Source: Chloropicon primus
Lineage: Eukaryota; Chlorophyta; Chloropicophyceae; Chloropicales; Chloropicaceae
Length of the DNA stretch: 64,000 nt
Direction: 5' to 3'
NCBI GenBank assembly: GCA_023205875.1
Contig: CP060758.1
Location: forward strand, 1-64,000
Shown here: piece by piece, positions 1 through 8,508 of the stretch
Position numbering within the stretch: the first letter of the stretch is position 1
How the letters are laid out: each line of letters opens with the position of its first letter
Notes under the pieces: model-generated
What the model was told of the DNA's origin: nothing
Seen by the model: the letters and a program-made list of their open reading frames with translations, nothing else
The model's database searches: none
Made by a program: the position numbers and the translations under genes

Positions 1-595
1 AAACCTAAAACCTAAAAAACCTAAAACCTAAAACCTAAAACCTAAAACCTAAAACCTAAAACCTAAAAACCTAAAACCTAAAACCTAAACCTAAAACCTA
101 AAACCTAAAACCTAAAAACCTAAAACCTAAAACCTAAAACCTAAAACCTAAAACCTAAAAACCTAAAACCTAAAACCTAAAAACCTAAAACCTAAAACCT
201 AAAACCTAAAACCTAAAACCTAAAACCTAAAACCTAAAACCTAAAACCTAAAACCTAAAACCTAAAACCTAAAACCTAAAACCTAAAACCTAAAACCTAA
301 AACCTAAAACCTAAAACCTAAAACCTAAAACCTAAAACCTAAAACCTAAAACCTAAAACCTAAAACCTAAAACCTAAAACCTAAAACCTAAAACCTAAAA
401 CCTAAAACCTAAAACCTAAAACCTAAAACCTAAAACCTAAAACCTAAAACCTAAAACCTAAAACCTAAAACCTAAAACCTAAAACCTAAAACCTAAAACC
501 TAAAACCTAAAACCTAAAACCTAAAACCTAAAACCTAAAACCTAAAACCTAAAACCTAAAACCTAAAACCTAAAACCTAAAACCTAAAACCTAAA
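1..595. repeat. Telomere, C-rich strand, CCTAAAA repeat
   Basis: About 84 head-to-tail copies of the 7-mer CCTAAAA (TTTTAGG on the complementary strand). The C-rich strand reads 5'->3' inward from the window start, the orientation of a true left chromosome end. Units with extra or missing A residues lie only in the outer ~185 bases; from about 190 to 590 the array is uniform. The unit has two G residues, unlike the plant TTTAGGG or Chlamydomonas TTTTAGGG repeats. Confidence 0.97.
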
Positions 596-650
596 CCAAC
601 CTAACAACCTAACAACCTAACAACCTACAAACCTACAAGCCTAAACCTAA
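596..650. repeat. Degenerate telomere-derived junction
   Basis: The regular 7-mer decays into CCTAACAA, CCTACAAA and CCTACAAG units before unique sequence begins. This looks like the worn inner border of the telomere array. Confidence 0.8.
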
Positions 651-1155
651 GGAAGGACGACCTGGCCAAGGAAAGGAGCCGGAGAACAAAAGAAGCCTAA
701 GAGAAAGACACCGTTTCATCATCCAATATTTCCGTGGTGCCTCCGAGTCACCTCGTTTCCTAAAGCCTTGGGAGTCCGAAAACCTAACGCCTAAAAGGCC
801 CTCTCGTGGGTCCGAAGTGCCTTGAGTAGGGTTTGCCCGAGGAAGGAAGGAAGGACGACCTGGCCAAGGAAAGGAGCCGGAGAACAAAAGAAGCCTAAGA
901 GAAAGACACCGTTGCATCATCCAAGCTTGCCGTGGTGCCTCCGAGTCACCGCGTTTCCTAAAGCCTTGGGAGTCCCAAAACCTAACACCTAAAAGGCCCT
1001 CTCGTGGGTCCGAAGTGTCTTGAGTAGGGTTTGCCCGAGGAAGAAAGGAAGGACGACTTGGCCAAGGAAAGGAGCCGGGGAACAAAAGAAGCCTAAGAGA
1101 AAGACACCGTTGCATCATCCAAGCTTTCCGTGGTGCATCCAAGCCACCGCATGTT
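651..1155. repeat. Subtelomeric tandem repeat, 198-bp period, ~2.5 copies
   Basis: Copies start at 651, 849 and 1047, each with GGAAGGACGAC followed by CTGGCCAAGGAAAGGAGCC or a one-base variant. The spacing is exactly 198 bp twice, and the third copy breaks off near 1155. Each full unit carries a CCTAACRCCTAAAAGGCCC stretch that resembles telomere sequence. The long ORFs across it (for example 633-1142 minus) only reflect a repeat length divisible by three. Confidence 0.93.
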
Positions 1156-1810
1156 TTCCTTCTGGTTTAGGTCTTAAGTGTGATCTGGGTTTTAGTCGGC
1201 CCTAAACCAGGTCGCATAAGACGACGGATTCCAGCAGAAGAGTGGATCAGGGTAAGGTTTACGATTGGACCTCGTTATTCTCTGGTGCCCTAGATTGCAC
1301 TCCAGCCGGAACAAGTCTCTCCATCACGGACTCCATTCACATAACATCATCATCATCCATGGAGGTCTGTGGTTTGGGTTTTTGTGGTCCGACAGATCGA
1401 CCTCTACAGGTTCAAGGACGACGGGAAGATACACGATATTAAAGGAGTATCCAAATATAAAATACAAACCCCTTCTGACAAAGTTTCACAACCATCGGAC
1501 ACGAACTGGATCCGTCACTCCACTATTCGTACCGAAAAGTAGGCCCAAAATGGACAATAATAGCAACATCTCCACGGAGGCGGACGGCGGGGGGCAAGTG
1601 CCAGAAGAAGAAGAAGGAAGGGAAGCGACGGCGCGGCGAGCAAAGAGACCAGAGAGAGAGACAGAGCGGGTATCTTTGTAAGGAAACGCTTTCTTTCTTT
1701 CTTTCGTCTGGTCTGGGTGCGGGACGCTCAAGGTTTGAAAACAAGAGCTCAAGGGGGGAAGAGAGAGAATCCAGCCAGCCTACCAACACGCCCACGAGCG
1801 AACCGGAACC
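1156..1810. other. No gene seen; subtelomeric spacer and SWEET upstream region
   Basis: Short overlapping ORFs on both strands have biased, low-complexity translations and resemble no family I know. A GGTTTTAGTCGGCCCTAAACC near-palindrome lies at about 1187-1208. The last 150 bp are the probable 5' UTR of the SWEET gene. Confidence 0.6.
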
Positions 1811-2587
1811 ATGGACAACGTGGGTTCTGTCATGACAAAGTGGGTGGCCCCACTGTTTGGGGTCATCATGGCGAATATCATGTTCGCGACGCCGATGAGT
1901 GCGGTGCTGAAGGCGAGGAAGGACGAGAGCCTTGGGACGTTGAACCCCATCCCTTGGCCGGCCATCACGGGGAACTGCATCGCTTGGATCGGGTACAGCT
2001 ACTTCAAGGGGGACTGGTTCGTGTTCTGCGCCAACCAGCCGGGTTTCCTCATGGGGATGTTCTACTCCCTCACCGCGGTGGGGCTGGCGCCGAGGAAGAC
2101 GAGGGACCAGCTGATCACGATATTTTTGCTGCTGTCCTTGGTGCTGCCCAGCTCCGGGGTCGTGCTCTCCGTGGCGCTCGGGGACTCCGTGTCGCACAAG
2201 AAGAAGACTTTCATTTGGGGGCTCCTGTGCAACTTGATCCTGGTGATCTACTACTCGGCTCCGCTGAGCACGCTTGTCCACGTGGTGAGAACGAAGTCGG
2301 CCTCCTCCCTGCACTGGCCATCGTGCTTGATGAACTTCTGCAACAGCACCTGCTGGATCGCTTACGGCGCGGCCATCCAGGACTACTTCATCTTGAGTCC
2401 AAACGCCGCGGGTATGGTCCTTTCTCTCATCCAGTTGGCTTTGATCTTGGTCTACAAGGGCGGGGACGAGGGTGGCAAGACGTTCTTTATGTCAAACGAC
2501 GCAGACCAGGGGGCCCAGGACAACGAGGCGGTCGCCCGGACCAACTCCAAGGAGAGGTTGTTCGACTCCAGCAAGCCCTCGGTGTGA
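1811..2587 (+). CDS. SWEET family sugar transporter
   Basis: A 258-residue protein of the SWEET (MtN3/saliva) family, which moves mono- or disaccharides down their gradient across plasma or organelle membranes. It has the family size and seven predicted membrane segments arranged as two triple-helix bundles around a linker helix. The first bundle holds NPIPWPAITGNCIAWIGYS near residues 45-63. The second holds the equivalent YYSAPLSTL, then NFCNSTCWIAYG near residues 175-186. The tail is hydrophilic and ends FDSSKPSV. The ATG follows AACC and starts directly at the first hydrophobic segment, so the start is secure. The substrate and membrane cannot be read from the sequence. It is the gene nearest the telomere, 1.2 kb from the array. 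Confidence 0.93.
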   Translation: MDNVGSVMTKWVAPLFGVIMANIMFATPMSAVLKARKDESLGTLNPIPWPAITGNCIAWIGYSYFKGDWFVFCANQPGFLMGMFYSLTAVGLAPRKTRDQLITIFLLLSLVLPSSGVVLSVALGDSVSHKKKTFIWGLLCNLILVIYYSAPLSTLVHVVRTKSASSLHWPSCLMNFCNSTCWIAYGAAIQDYFILSPNAAGMVLSLIQLALILVYKGGDEGGKTFFMSNDADQGAQDNEAVARTNSKERLFDSSKPSV

Positions 2588-3011
2588 TTCTGTCGAGCGA
2601 GGGAGGCAAGGACGGGCCACCCGCGGTTCCAACTCTCGTTCGAAGCGAAAATATTGTACTTTGGTTGACCTAAACCCCACCCCCACCCCCCGAGCGAGCG
2701 CATACTGGTGTGGACCTCCGCTCGGCGTCACGTCACGCACGTATCTACCTCTGTCTCTGTCTCTGTCTCTGTCTCGGTGGTTGGTTTGTATTACTAGTTT
2801 TCTTCTATTCTTTATTTTTTGTCTTGGTCTTGGTCTTGGTCTTGGTCTTTGTGTTGTGTTATGTCTCCTCCTCCTGGTGTGGTTGTGTCCTCCTCCTGTC
2901 CTCCTCATTCAGCTCAGCGAGGCCAGGAGGAGGACACACCAGCCACCAGCACCAGGAGGAGGAGGACGACCACGAGGACGACCACGAGGAGGAGGAGGAG
3001 GACGGTTGTGG
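2588..3011. other. SWEET 3' region / DNAJC8 upstream region
   Basis: Microsatellite-rich: TCTGTC repeats near 2752-2775 and GGTCTT repeats near 2824-2850, then GAGGAC repeats up to the next start codon. The reading frame of the next gene stays open through this stretch, but the translation is low complexity and runs back into the SWEET gene, so I treat it as UTR. Confidence 0.6.
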
Positions 3012-3959
3012 ATGGGGAAGGACGCGACCGAGGCCACCGGGGGCGAGATGACTGCTCGTGGTGCGGCGACCTCGGGCCCCGGGGACCCACCGAACACAAC
3101 CACGAGCAGGGGAGGTGGAGGGGGAGGGGTGGGATTGGACAAGGACAGGGACTCTGGAAAGGGTGCGGAGGCTCTTCTGAGGGAGTTCATGCTGGACGTG
3201 AGCGATGCCCGTCGGACGGCGGAGTGCGACCGGGTCCTCGGGTGCTTCAAGCTCAACCCTTACGAGATTTTGAGTCTGTGGAAGCAGGACCTTGCGACCA
3301 GCAGCGAGATCAGGAGACAGTTCCGCCAGGTCAGTCTTCTCGTCCACCCGGACAAGTGCAAGCACAAGGACGCCAAGGCGGCGTTCGAGCTGGTCCAGAA
3401 GGCTTACAAGGACCTGTGCGACGAGGAGGCGAAAAGGGAGGCAGACGCCACCATAAGGCACGCCAGGTTGGAGCTCAGGAAGGAGAGGAGGAAACTCACC
3501 TCCAAGGATAATGCTTACCTCGCTGCTGCGGCCTTGCGGACGGCGACGACGGCGGCAGCAGCAGGAAAGGCCAAGGAGGGTGAGGGCGCCGCGCCCGGCG
3601 GGGACAACGAGGCCAAGGAAGGAGCCGAGAAGCCTGGAGCCGAGGCCGGGGAGGGGGAGGGGAGGACCGTTCCGGTGGGTGTCGCCCAGCTGGAGGCGGA
3701 GTACGAGGCCAGCGAGGGGTTCCAGAAGCAGCTTCGATTGAAGGCCCAGGAGCTGATGACCCAGCTGGAGTGGAGGAGGAGGCAGCTCGGCAAGAGGCTC
3801 AAGGGGGAGAAGGAGCGGGTGGACAAAGAGGCGGAGAACTTCAAGGCAGAGATGAAGAAGAAGGCAAAGGAAAAGAACACTTGGGAGAAGGGGAGGGAGA
3901 AGAGAGCCTCGAACTGGAGGGACTTCATGCAGAAGAAGAAGAAGAAGCGGAAGGTCTGA
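3012..3959 (+). CDS. DNAJC8/SPF31-like J-domain protein (spliceosome-associated)
   Basis: A 315-residue J protein. The J domain covers about residues 82-145 with the HPD motif at 112-114 (LLVHPDKCKHKD). It is preceded by FMLDVSDARR and followed by a long charged helix and a basic tail. The conserved end of the DNAJC8 family, WEKGREKRASNWRDFM, is present, followed by a run of Lys and KRKV that looks like a nuclear localisation signal. Human DNAJC8 (SPF31) associates with the spliceosome and binds SR kinase; a nuclear role is likely here. The frame is open upstream, but the Met at 3012 is the first one after the low-complexity zone and gives a family-like length. The first 45 residues are Gly-rich and unconserved. 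Confidence 0.88.
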   Translation: MGKDATEATGGEMTARGAATSGPGDPPNTTTSRGGGGGGVGLDKDRDSGKGAEALLREFMLDVSDARRTAECDRVLGCFKLNPYEILSLWKQDLATSSEIRRQFRQVSLLVHPDKCKHKDAKAAFELVQKAYKDLCDEEAKREADATIRHARLELRKERRKLTSKDNAYLAAAALRTATTAAAAGKAKEGEGAAPGGDNEAKEGAEKPGAEAGEGEGRTVPVGVAQLEAEYEASEGFQKQLRLKAQELMTQLEWRRRQLGKRLKGEKERVDKEAENFKAEMKKKAKEKNTWEKGREKRASNWRDFMQKKKKKRKV

Positions 3960-4129
3960 CGAGGATCCATTCTTTCGAGGCGCGGACAGGGAGAGGAAGG
4001 AAACGATCATCTGGGACGAAGAATCAGCACTGTACTACAATCTGGCCCCCGGGCCTTGACCCATGCCACGCTCCCAGAATCCACCAAAGGTAAAGCAACG
4101 ATTTATGCGATCCATTACGCATTTTACAC
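3960..4129. other. DNAJC8 3' region
   Basis: Downstream sequence of the J-protein gene; no gene or repeat is seen here. It continues into the antisense transporter relic. Confidence 0.5.
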
Positions 4130-4272
4130 AAACCAAAGCCCATGCCGTGTAAGCAGCTCCGTTGTGCTTGGACTGGTCCATGCGTTCCTCCTGAAACCTA
4201 ACCACACCCCCGATGAGTCCGAGGACGACGGCGGCCCACGGCTCAGTCACGTTGCAGCCCGCGGTGATGCTG
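4130..4272 (-). pseudogene. Relic of an ammonium transporter gene (antisense to AMT)
   Basis: On the minus strand, bases 4272-4199 encode SITAGCNVTEPWAAVVLGLI and a following GG-V-V, nearly identical to residues 283-307 of the intact AMT 1 kb downstream. Bases 4197-4143 then encode QEERMDQSKHNGAAYTA, which matches the AMT tail (EEKGMDESKHGGKAY). The roughly 100 residues between these points in the intact protein are missing, including the second pore histidine, and no start or rest of the gene is visible. It is a deleted paralogue fragment in inverted orientation. The nucleotide match in the first block is close, so the duplication is fairly recent or was homogenised. Confidence 0.88.
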
Positions 4273-5043
4273 TTGAACAGTTGTCGGTGTTGTTGGTGTT
4301 GTTGTGTCGCCCTCGTCCCGGTGGCGGTCCTGATCCTTGTGTTTTGTCTTATCTTGTCCAGGGAATGGCGTGGTGTTCCGTTTCCCTCTGTTTTCCTTTG
4401 TAATCCCATCATACGGAGTTTTCGTTTTAAGGCCCTAAAAAGATGACGCATCCAAAGCACGCTCAACAAGCTACACAAAAACAAGAAAGGACTGGACCTT
4501 GGCCTTGACCTTGGCCTTGGGACTCTCAAAAAGCAACCATCCATCCATCCATCCATCCACCGAAAACACGCAACGAGAACTATACGGTCGGTTCGGAGCC
4601 GGGTACCTCAGGTTGTCCGTTTGTAGGTTCCTCGTTGTCCCTTGTGTGTGTGTTCGGCGCCTCCGTTCCCTCCCGTGTGTCTGTCCCTTGTGTGTTGATC
4701 TTTCCTTCCTGTGTGTCCTGTGCTCCACTCCCTTCGTTCCTCGTGTCATGTGTCCAGTCCTGTAGGAATGGTCTTGCTGCCCCCCCCCCTCCCCTCCCCT
4801 CTCCTGGTGGGCGCTTGAGAGCCACAGATTCACGACATCACGTGATGTGACGACGCGGCGCGGCGACAAACACAGCAGCAACAAACAACACCAACGATAC
4901 TGCAAGATACGTCAGGAACAACAAACACAAGACGGGATCTTGGAGGCGTAATACACACCGGCCATATCTTAAACCCCACTCCACTTCATCTTCATCAACA
5001 AAAAACAAAAACAAACCACGCCACACACGCCATCCACGCCACC
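4273..5043. other. AMT upstream region with microsatellites
   Basis: Holds CCTTGG repeats near 4496-4522 and CATC repeats near 4538-4560, then unique sequence. The final stretch is A/C-rich (AACAAACA) up to ACCATG, like the 5' UTRs of other genes here. No coding sequence is supported. Confidence 0.55.
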
Positions 5044-6306
5044 ATGAGACACTTGCTGCAGGAGGACACCACTGCGGCCGACTGCTTCTGGCTCTTTTTC
5101 GGGGGCTGCCTCGTGTTCTTCATGCAGGCGGGCTTCGCGCTTCTGGAGGCCGGGAGCATCAGGGCCAAGAACGTCAAGAACATACTCATCAAGAATTGCT
5201 TGGATGCTTGTATTGGAGCGATGTTGTGGTGGTTCTGCGGGTACAGCTTCGCCTTCGGGGTCGAGGGAGACTCGCCCAACAAGTTCATCGGGGGGAAGGA
5301 CTTCTTCTCCGCACTCGACAAGCCGGACAACACCACCTACTACGCCTTCTGGTTCTTCCAGTGGGCTTTCGCGGCCACGGCTGCCACAATCGTCAGCGGA
5401 GCTGTCGCGGAGCGCTGCGCTTTGACCGGGTACGCGGCCTACACCTGCTTCATCACCGCCTTTGTGTACCCAGTCGTCGTGCACTGGACCTGGAGCAGCG
5501 AGGGGTGGCTGACTGACGGAGACATCGGACCAGGATTCTTGGACTTTGCCGGGAGCGGCGTCGTTCACATGACAGGAGGCGGGGCCGCCCTCGTGGGAGC
5601 CTACTTCCTCGGACCCCGCATCGGAAAGTTTGGCGCGGACGGAAAGCCCGTGGATATCCCGGGCCACTCCTCCACCCTCCAGTGCCTCGGCACCTTCATC
5701 CTCTGGTTCGGCTGGTACGGTTTCAACTGCTGCTCCACCGGCGCTTGGGGCGACATGGCCCTGGCCACAAAGTGCGCCGTGACCACCACCATGGCCGCCG
5801 CTTCTGGCGGAATCTCCGCCTTGATGATGGAGGTCATCATGGGAAACTCCGCCGACTTGCCTCCTATCCTGAACGGGATCTTGGCCGGACTCGTCAGCAT
5901 CACCGCGGGCTGCAACGTGACTGAGCCGTGGGCCGCCGTCGTCCTCGGACTCATCGGCGGTGTGGTGTACACCTTCGCTTGCAAGCTTCTCCTCAAGCTC
6001 CAGATTGACGATCCTCTGAGCGCTGCCCCTGTCCACTTCTTCTGCGGTGCCTGGGGCTGCATCGGAACTGGACTCTTCGCTTCCAAGAGGTACAACGGCC
6101 TTCTCACGGGCGGCTCGACGGGAGGAAAGCAGCTTGGCATGCAGTGCCTCGGCGTGCTGGCCATTGCGGCTTGGACCTGCATCGTTTCCGGAATTCTCTT
6201 CTACGTGCTCAAGCTTGTCGGAAAGTTTCGCGTCAGCATCGAAGTGGAGGAGAAGGGAATGGATGAATCCAAGCACGGTGGAAAGGCTTACGAGCTGAGT
6301 GACTAA
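5044..6306 (+). CDS. AMT1: Ammonium transporter, AMT1 type
   Basis: A 420-residue member of the Amt/Mep/Rh family that takes up ammonium across the plasma membrane, normally as a trimer. Eleven membrane segments are expected. The family signature DFAGSGVVHMTGGGAALVGA is complete. The twin pore histidines are visible at about 175 (GVVHMTGG) and 331 (APVHFFCGAWG). The phenylalanine gate region FWFFQWAFAATAATIVSGA is also present. The cytosolic tail after the last helix is short (about 35 residues) and ends in HGGKAYELSD. The ATG sits in ACCATG and is followed by a typical N-terminus. GC-rich codon use matches neighbours. An antisense deleted copy lies upstream at 4130-4272, so the locus has been duplicated at least once. 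Confidence 0.97.
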   Translation: MRHLLQEDTTAADCFWLFFGGCLVFFMQAGFALLEAGSIRAKNVKNILIKNCLDACIGAMLWWFCGYSFAFGVEGDSPNKFIGGKDFFSALDKPDNTTYYAFWFFQWAFAATAATIVSGAVAERCALTGYAAYTCFITAFVYPVVVHWTWSSEGWLTDGDIGPGFLDFAGSGVVHMTGGGAALVGAYFLGPRIGKFGADGKPVDIPGHSSTLQCLGTFILWFGWYGFNCCSTGAWGDMALATKCAVTTTMAAASGGISALMMEVIMGNSADLPPILNGILAGLVSITAGCNVTEPWAAVVLGLIGGVVYTFACKLLLKLQIDDPLSAAPVHFFCGAWGCIGTGLFASKRYNGLLTGGSTGGKQLGMQCLGVLAIAAWTCIVSGILFYVLKLVGKFRVSIEVEEKGMDESKHGGKAYELSD

Positions 6307-6395
6307 GGCGTCAGGTGTACAGCAATAAGCCACCAATTTGCGATTCGGTCAACACCTCAAGAAATTAATTTAACTGTGACATTAGCTACTACTAC

Positions 6396-7883
6396 CTATA
6401 GCATGGCGGAGTAGTCCCTGATGGCGTGGCCGTCGCCATTCACTCCCAATACGAAGTTTCTCAGAACCTGTTCTTCCTTGCTCCTCTGCTTTGGTTGCTC
6501 GAGTCCGTGCTTACTCCACATGGCGCAGGCCTCCTCGTATGAGATTGGGTTGAGACTGACGTGGGAGACGTCCCCAGTCTCAGGTATTTTCACGGTCTTT
6601 CTCACGGGCACGGTCGCCGAAGAAGCAGCCACGACCACGCCCCTCTTGACCTCGGGCCTCTCCAGCCATCGGAAAGCGCAGACCAACTTCAGGTCGTGTG
6701 GCGACAGGGGCCGGTCGGAGTAATCAGTGTACCCCGTCTCGCCGAAGAGGGCGTTGTAGTCGTCCGCGCAGACCATGAAGGGGTACTTGTCCTGGGACGC
6801 CAGCCCCGTGAGGAGGTCAACCAATTTTTGCGTGCTATCCTCCTCGGCCTGCTGGTCCCCCCCGTCGCCTTGGGCGGCCTCCGAGTCCGCTCCCTCTGCC
6901 AACAGGAGGTGCTTCAGGCCCAGCTCTTCCAGCTGGGCCCCGTGGGCCGTGCCAATGTTTTGCAGGATCTCCACCGCTACGTCGGGGTTCTCCCACAGGC
7001 CCGTCTGTTCGTCTAGCCTGAACCTGCCGCCCTGCACGACCCTGGTGGCGGAGGGCAAGTACGCGACAACCCAGCCGTTCAGCCTGGCCACCGCGACGAG
7101 GAGCGCCAGGAGGATGGATTTCCCCGTGCCCTTCCCCCCGTCCACCAAGTACTTCCTGTGCCCCTCCTCTGACAAGACGTCCCTCAGAAAGGAGATCATC
7201 TCGGGCCGACACGTGACCTGAGGCCCCCCAAGAAGCTCCATCCCGAGCCCTTTGGGCAGGCCTTCCGGAAGCAGGCTGCCCTGCTGTCCTCCCTTGCTCC
7301 GCTTCGCCCCTTGGGCAATGTCCTCCAGGTTCAAGGGAGGGTAAGGATTCTTGGCCTTGAAGATCTTGGACTTTGCCCCGGTGGCTCCTTCCACGACCTC
7401 TCCCAGCACATCCTGGAGGGACACGGCGTGGGCCTTCTTCTCCGCCTTCCCTTTCCCCTCCGTGTTCCCCCCCTTGGCCTTCTTCCCGACCGGTGGCTCC
7501 GGCGCCCCCGAGGCCGCGAACCCTCTCGTCAGCCCCAGTCCCTGTCCCTGTCGACGGTGCAGGCTCCTCCCGTCGCTTCTTCGTTTCCCATCCCAAGGCG
7601 AAGGCGAAAGCGAAAGCGAATGAGTCCCCTCCTTGTTCCTCCTGGCCGCCGTGTACCCGAACCTGTTCCTCGCCGCCGCGTCCGGTGTGGGTGTGGGTGT
7701 GGAGCCAAACTCCCTCTGTCCTCCTAGTCCTAGTCCTCCTCCTCCTAGTCCTAGTCCTCGTCGCAGTCCTGTTGGTTGTGCCCGTATCGCCAAGCTCGTC
7801 GTCATTGTGGTTTGTATCGTGTGTATCTCCTGGCGGAGCAAGAGTCTCCTCGTGGTTGTCCAGGATGGTTTGCTCCTCCTCAT
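6396..7883 (-). CDS. Mitochondrial small ribosomal subunit protein mS29 (DAP3-like GTPase)
   Basis: A 495-residue protein of the DAP3/mS29 family, a GTP-binding component of the mitochondrial ribosome small subunit. The P-loop GGKGTGKS is at about residues 249-256 in the family context YLVDGGKGTGKSILL. It is followed by WVVAYLPSATRVVQGG, the equivalent of the conserved W-V-IP-A segment. The acidic PFMVCADDYNALFGETGYTD motif near residue 370 matches the family's D-DYN region. The first ~150 residues are Arg/Gly/Ser-rich and unconserved, with RGFAASGA near 120 resembling a mitochondrial processing site. Start codons at 7883 and 7805 are both possible; the first gives a better amphipathic presequence. 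It converges with AMT, with 89 bp between the stops. Confidence 0.86.
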   Translation of the reverse strand: MRRSKPSWTTTRRLLLRQEIHTIQTTMTTSLAIRAQPTGLRRGLGLGGGGLGLGGQREFGSTPTPTPDAAARNRFGYTAARRNKEGTHSLSLSPSPWDGKRRSDGRSLHRRQGQGLGLTRGFAASGAPEPPVGKKAKGGNTEGKGKAEKKAHAVSLQDVLGEVVEGATGAKSKIFKAKNPYPPLNLEDIAQGAKRSKGGQQGSLLPEGLPKGLGMELLGGPQVTCRPEMISFLRDVLSEEGHRKYLVDGGKGTGKSILLALLVAVARLNGWVVAYLPSATRVVQGGRFRLDEQTGLWENPDVAVEILQNIGTAHGAQLEELGLKHLLLAEGADSEAAQGDGGDQQAEEDSTQKLVDLLTGLASQDKYPFMVCADDYNALFGETGYTDYSDRPLSPHDLKLVCAFRWLERPEVKRGVVVAASSATVPVRKTVKIPETGDVSHVSLNPISYEEACAMWSKHGLEQPKQRSKEEQVLRNFVLGVNGDGHAIRDYSAML

Positions 7884-8508
7884 GGCTTTGTTGTGTTCTT
7901 ATTCTATTCTATTCTATTCTAATGTATTGTGTAGTGTAGTGTAGTGTAGTGTTGGTCTCGTCCTCGTCCTCGTCCTCGTCCTCGTGCTTGTTATGGATAT
8001 GGTGGCGGGGTTCCTCCTCTGTTCTCCTGTTCTCCTGTTTCTGTTTTGTCTTCTCTCCCTCAAATCCCCGGAAGCGGAAGCCTTCAGTTCAAACCCACAG
8101 ACACACGACACACACGACAGGAGGACCAGACAAGACAAGACACACGAGGAGACACACGAGGAGACGGACGGACGGACTGGGGCTAGAGGGAACCACGACA
8201 GGGACAACACACAACACACAAAGCTTCTCTTCTCTCCTCTCCTCTCTTTGGGAGTACGATTACAAAACACAGACAGAGGGCAGGGGTGGTGAGATGAGAT
8301 GAGATGAGATGAGATGAGATGAGATGAGATGAGATGAGATGAGATGAGATGAGATGAGATGAGAACAACACCAGCACCAGCACCAGCACCAACACCAGGA
8401 ACGAGGGGGAGGACTTGGGGAGGAGCAGGAGGGGCAAGGGCGAAGGGGGCGCTGCGCTGCACCACCAACAACCAGGCCACGCAGAACAGGGTTGTGCAGA
8501 GGGGGAGG
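7884..8508. promoter_or_regulatory. Bidirectional upstream region between mS29 and topoisomerase IA
   Basis: Divergent promoter space with several microsatellites: TATTC repeats near 7906-7922, TAGTG repeats near 7931-7950, CCTCGT repeats near 7958-7984, and about 15 perfect GAGAT/ATGAG units from 8291 to 8363. CAACAC/CAGCAC repeats follow near 8364-8397. No defined promoter motif is recognisable. The topoisomerase frame is open back to an ATG at 8359 inside the pentamer repeat, which I think is fortuitous. Confidence 0.6.

Noticed and set aside
633-1142. Long minus-strand ORF in the subtelomere
   Set aside because: It is the 198-bp repeat (66 codons) translated repeatedly; no independent coding evidence.
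1265-1681. ORF upstream of SWEET
   Set aside because: Low-complexity and charged, overlapped by other ORFs; no family features.
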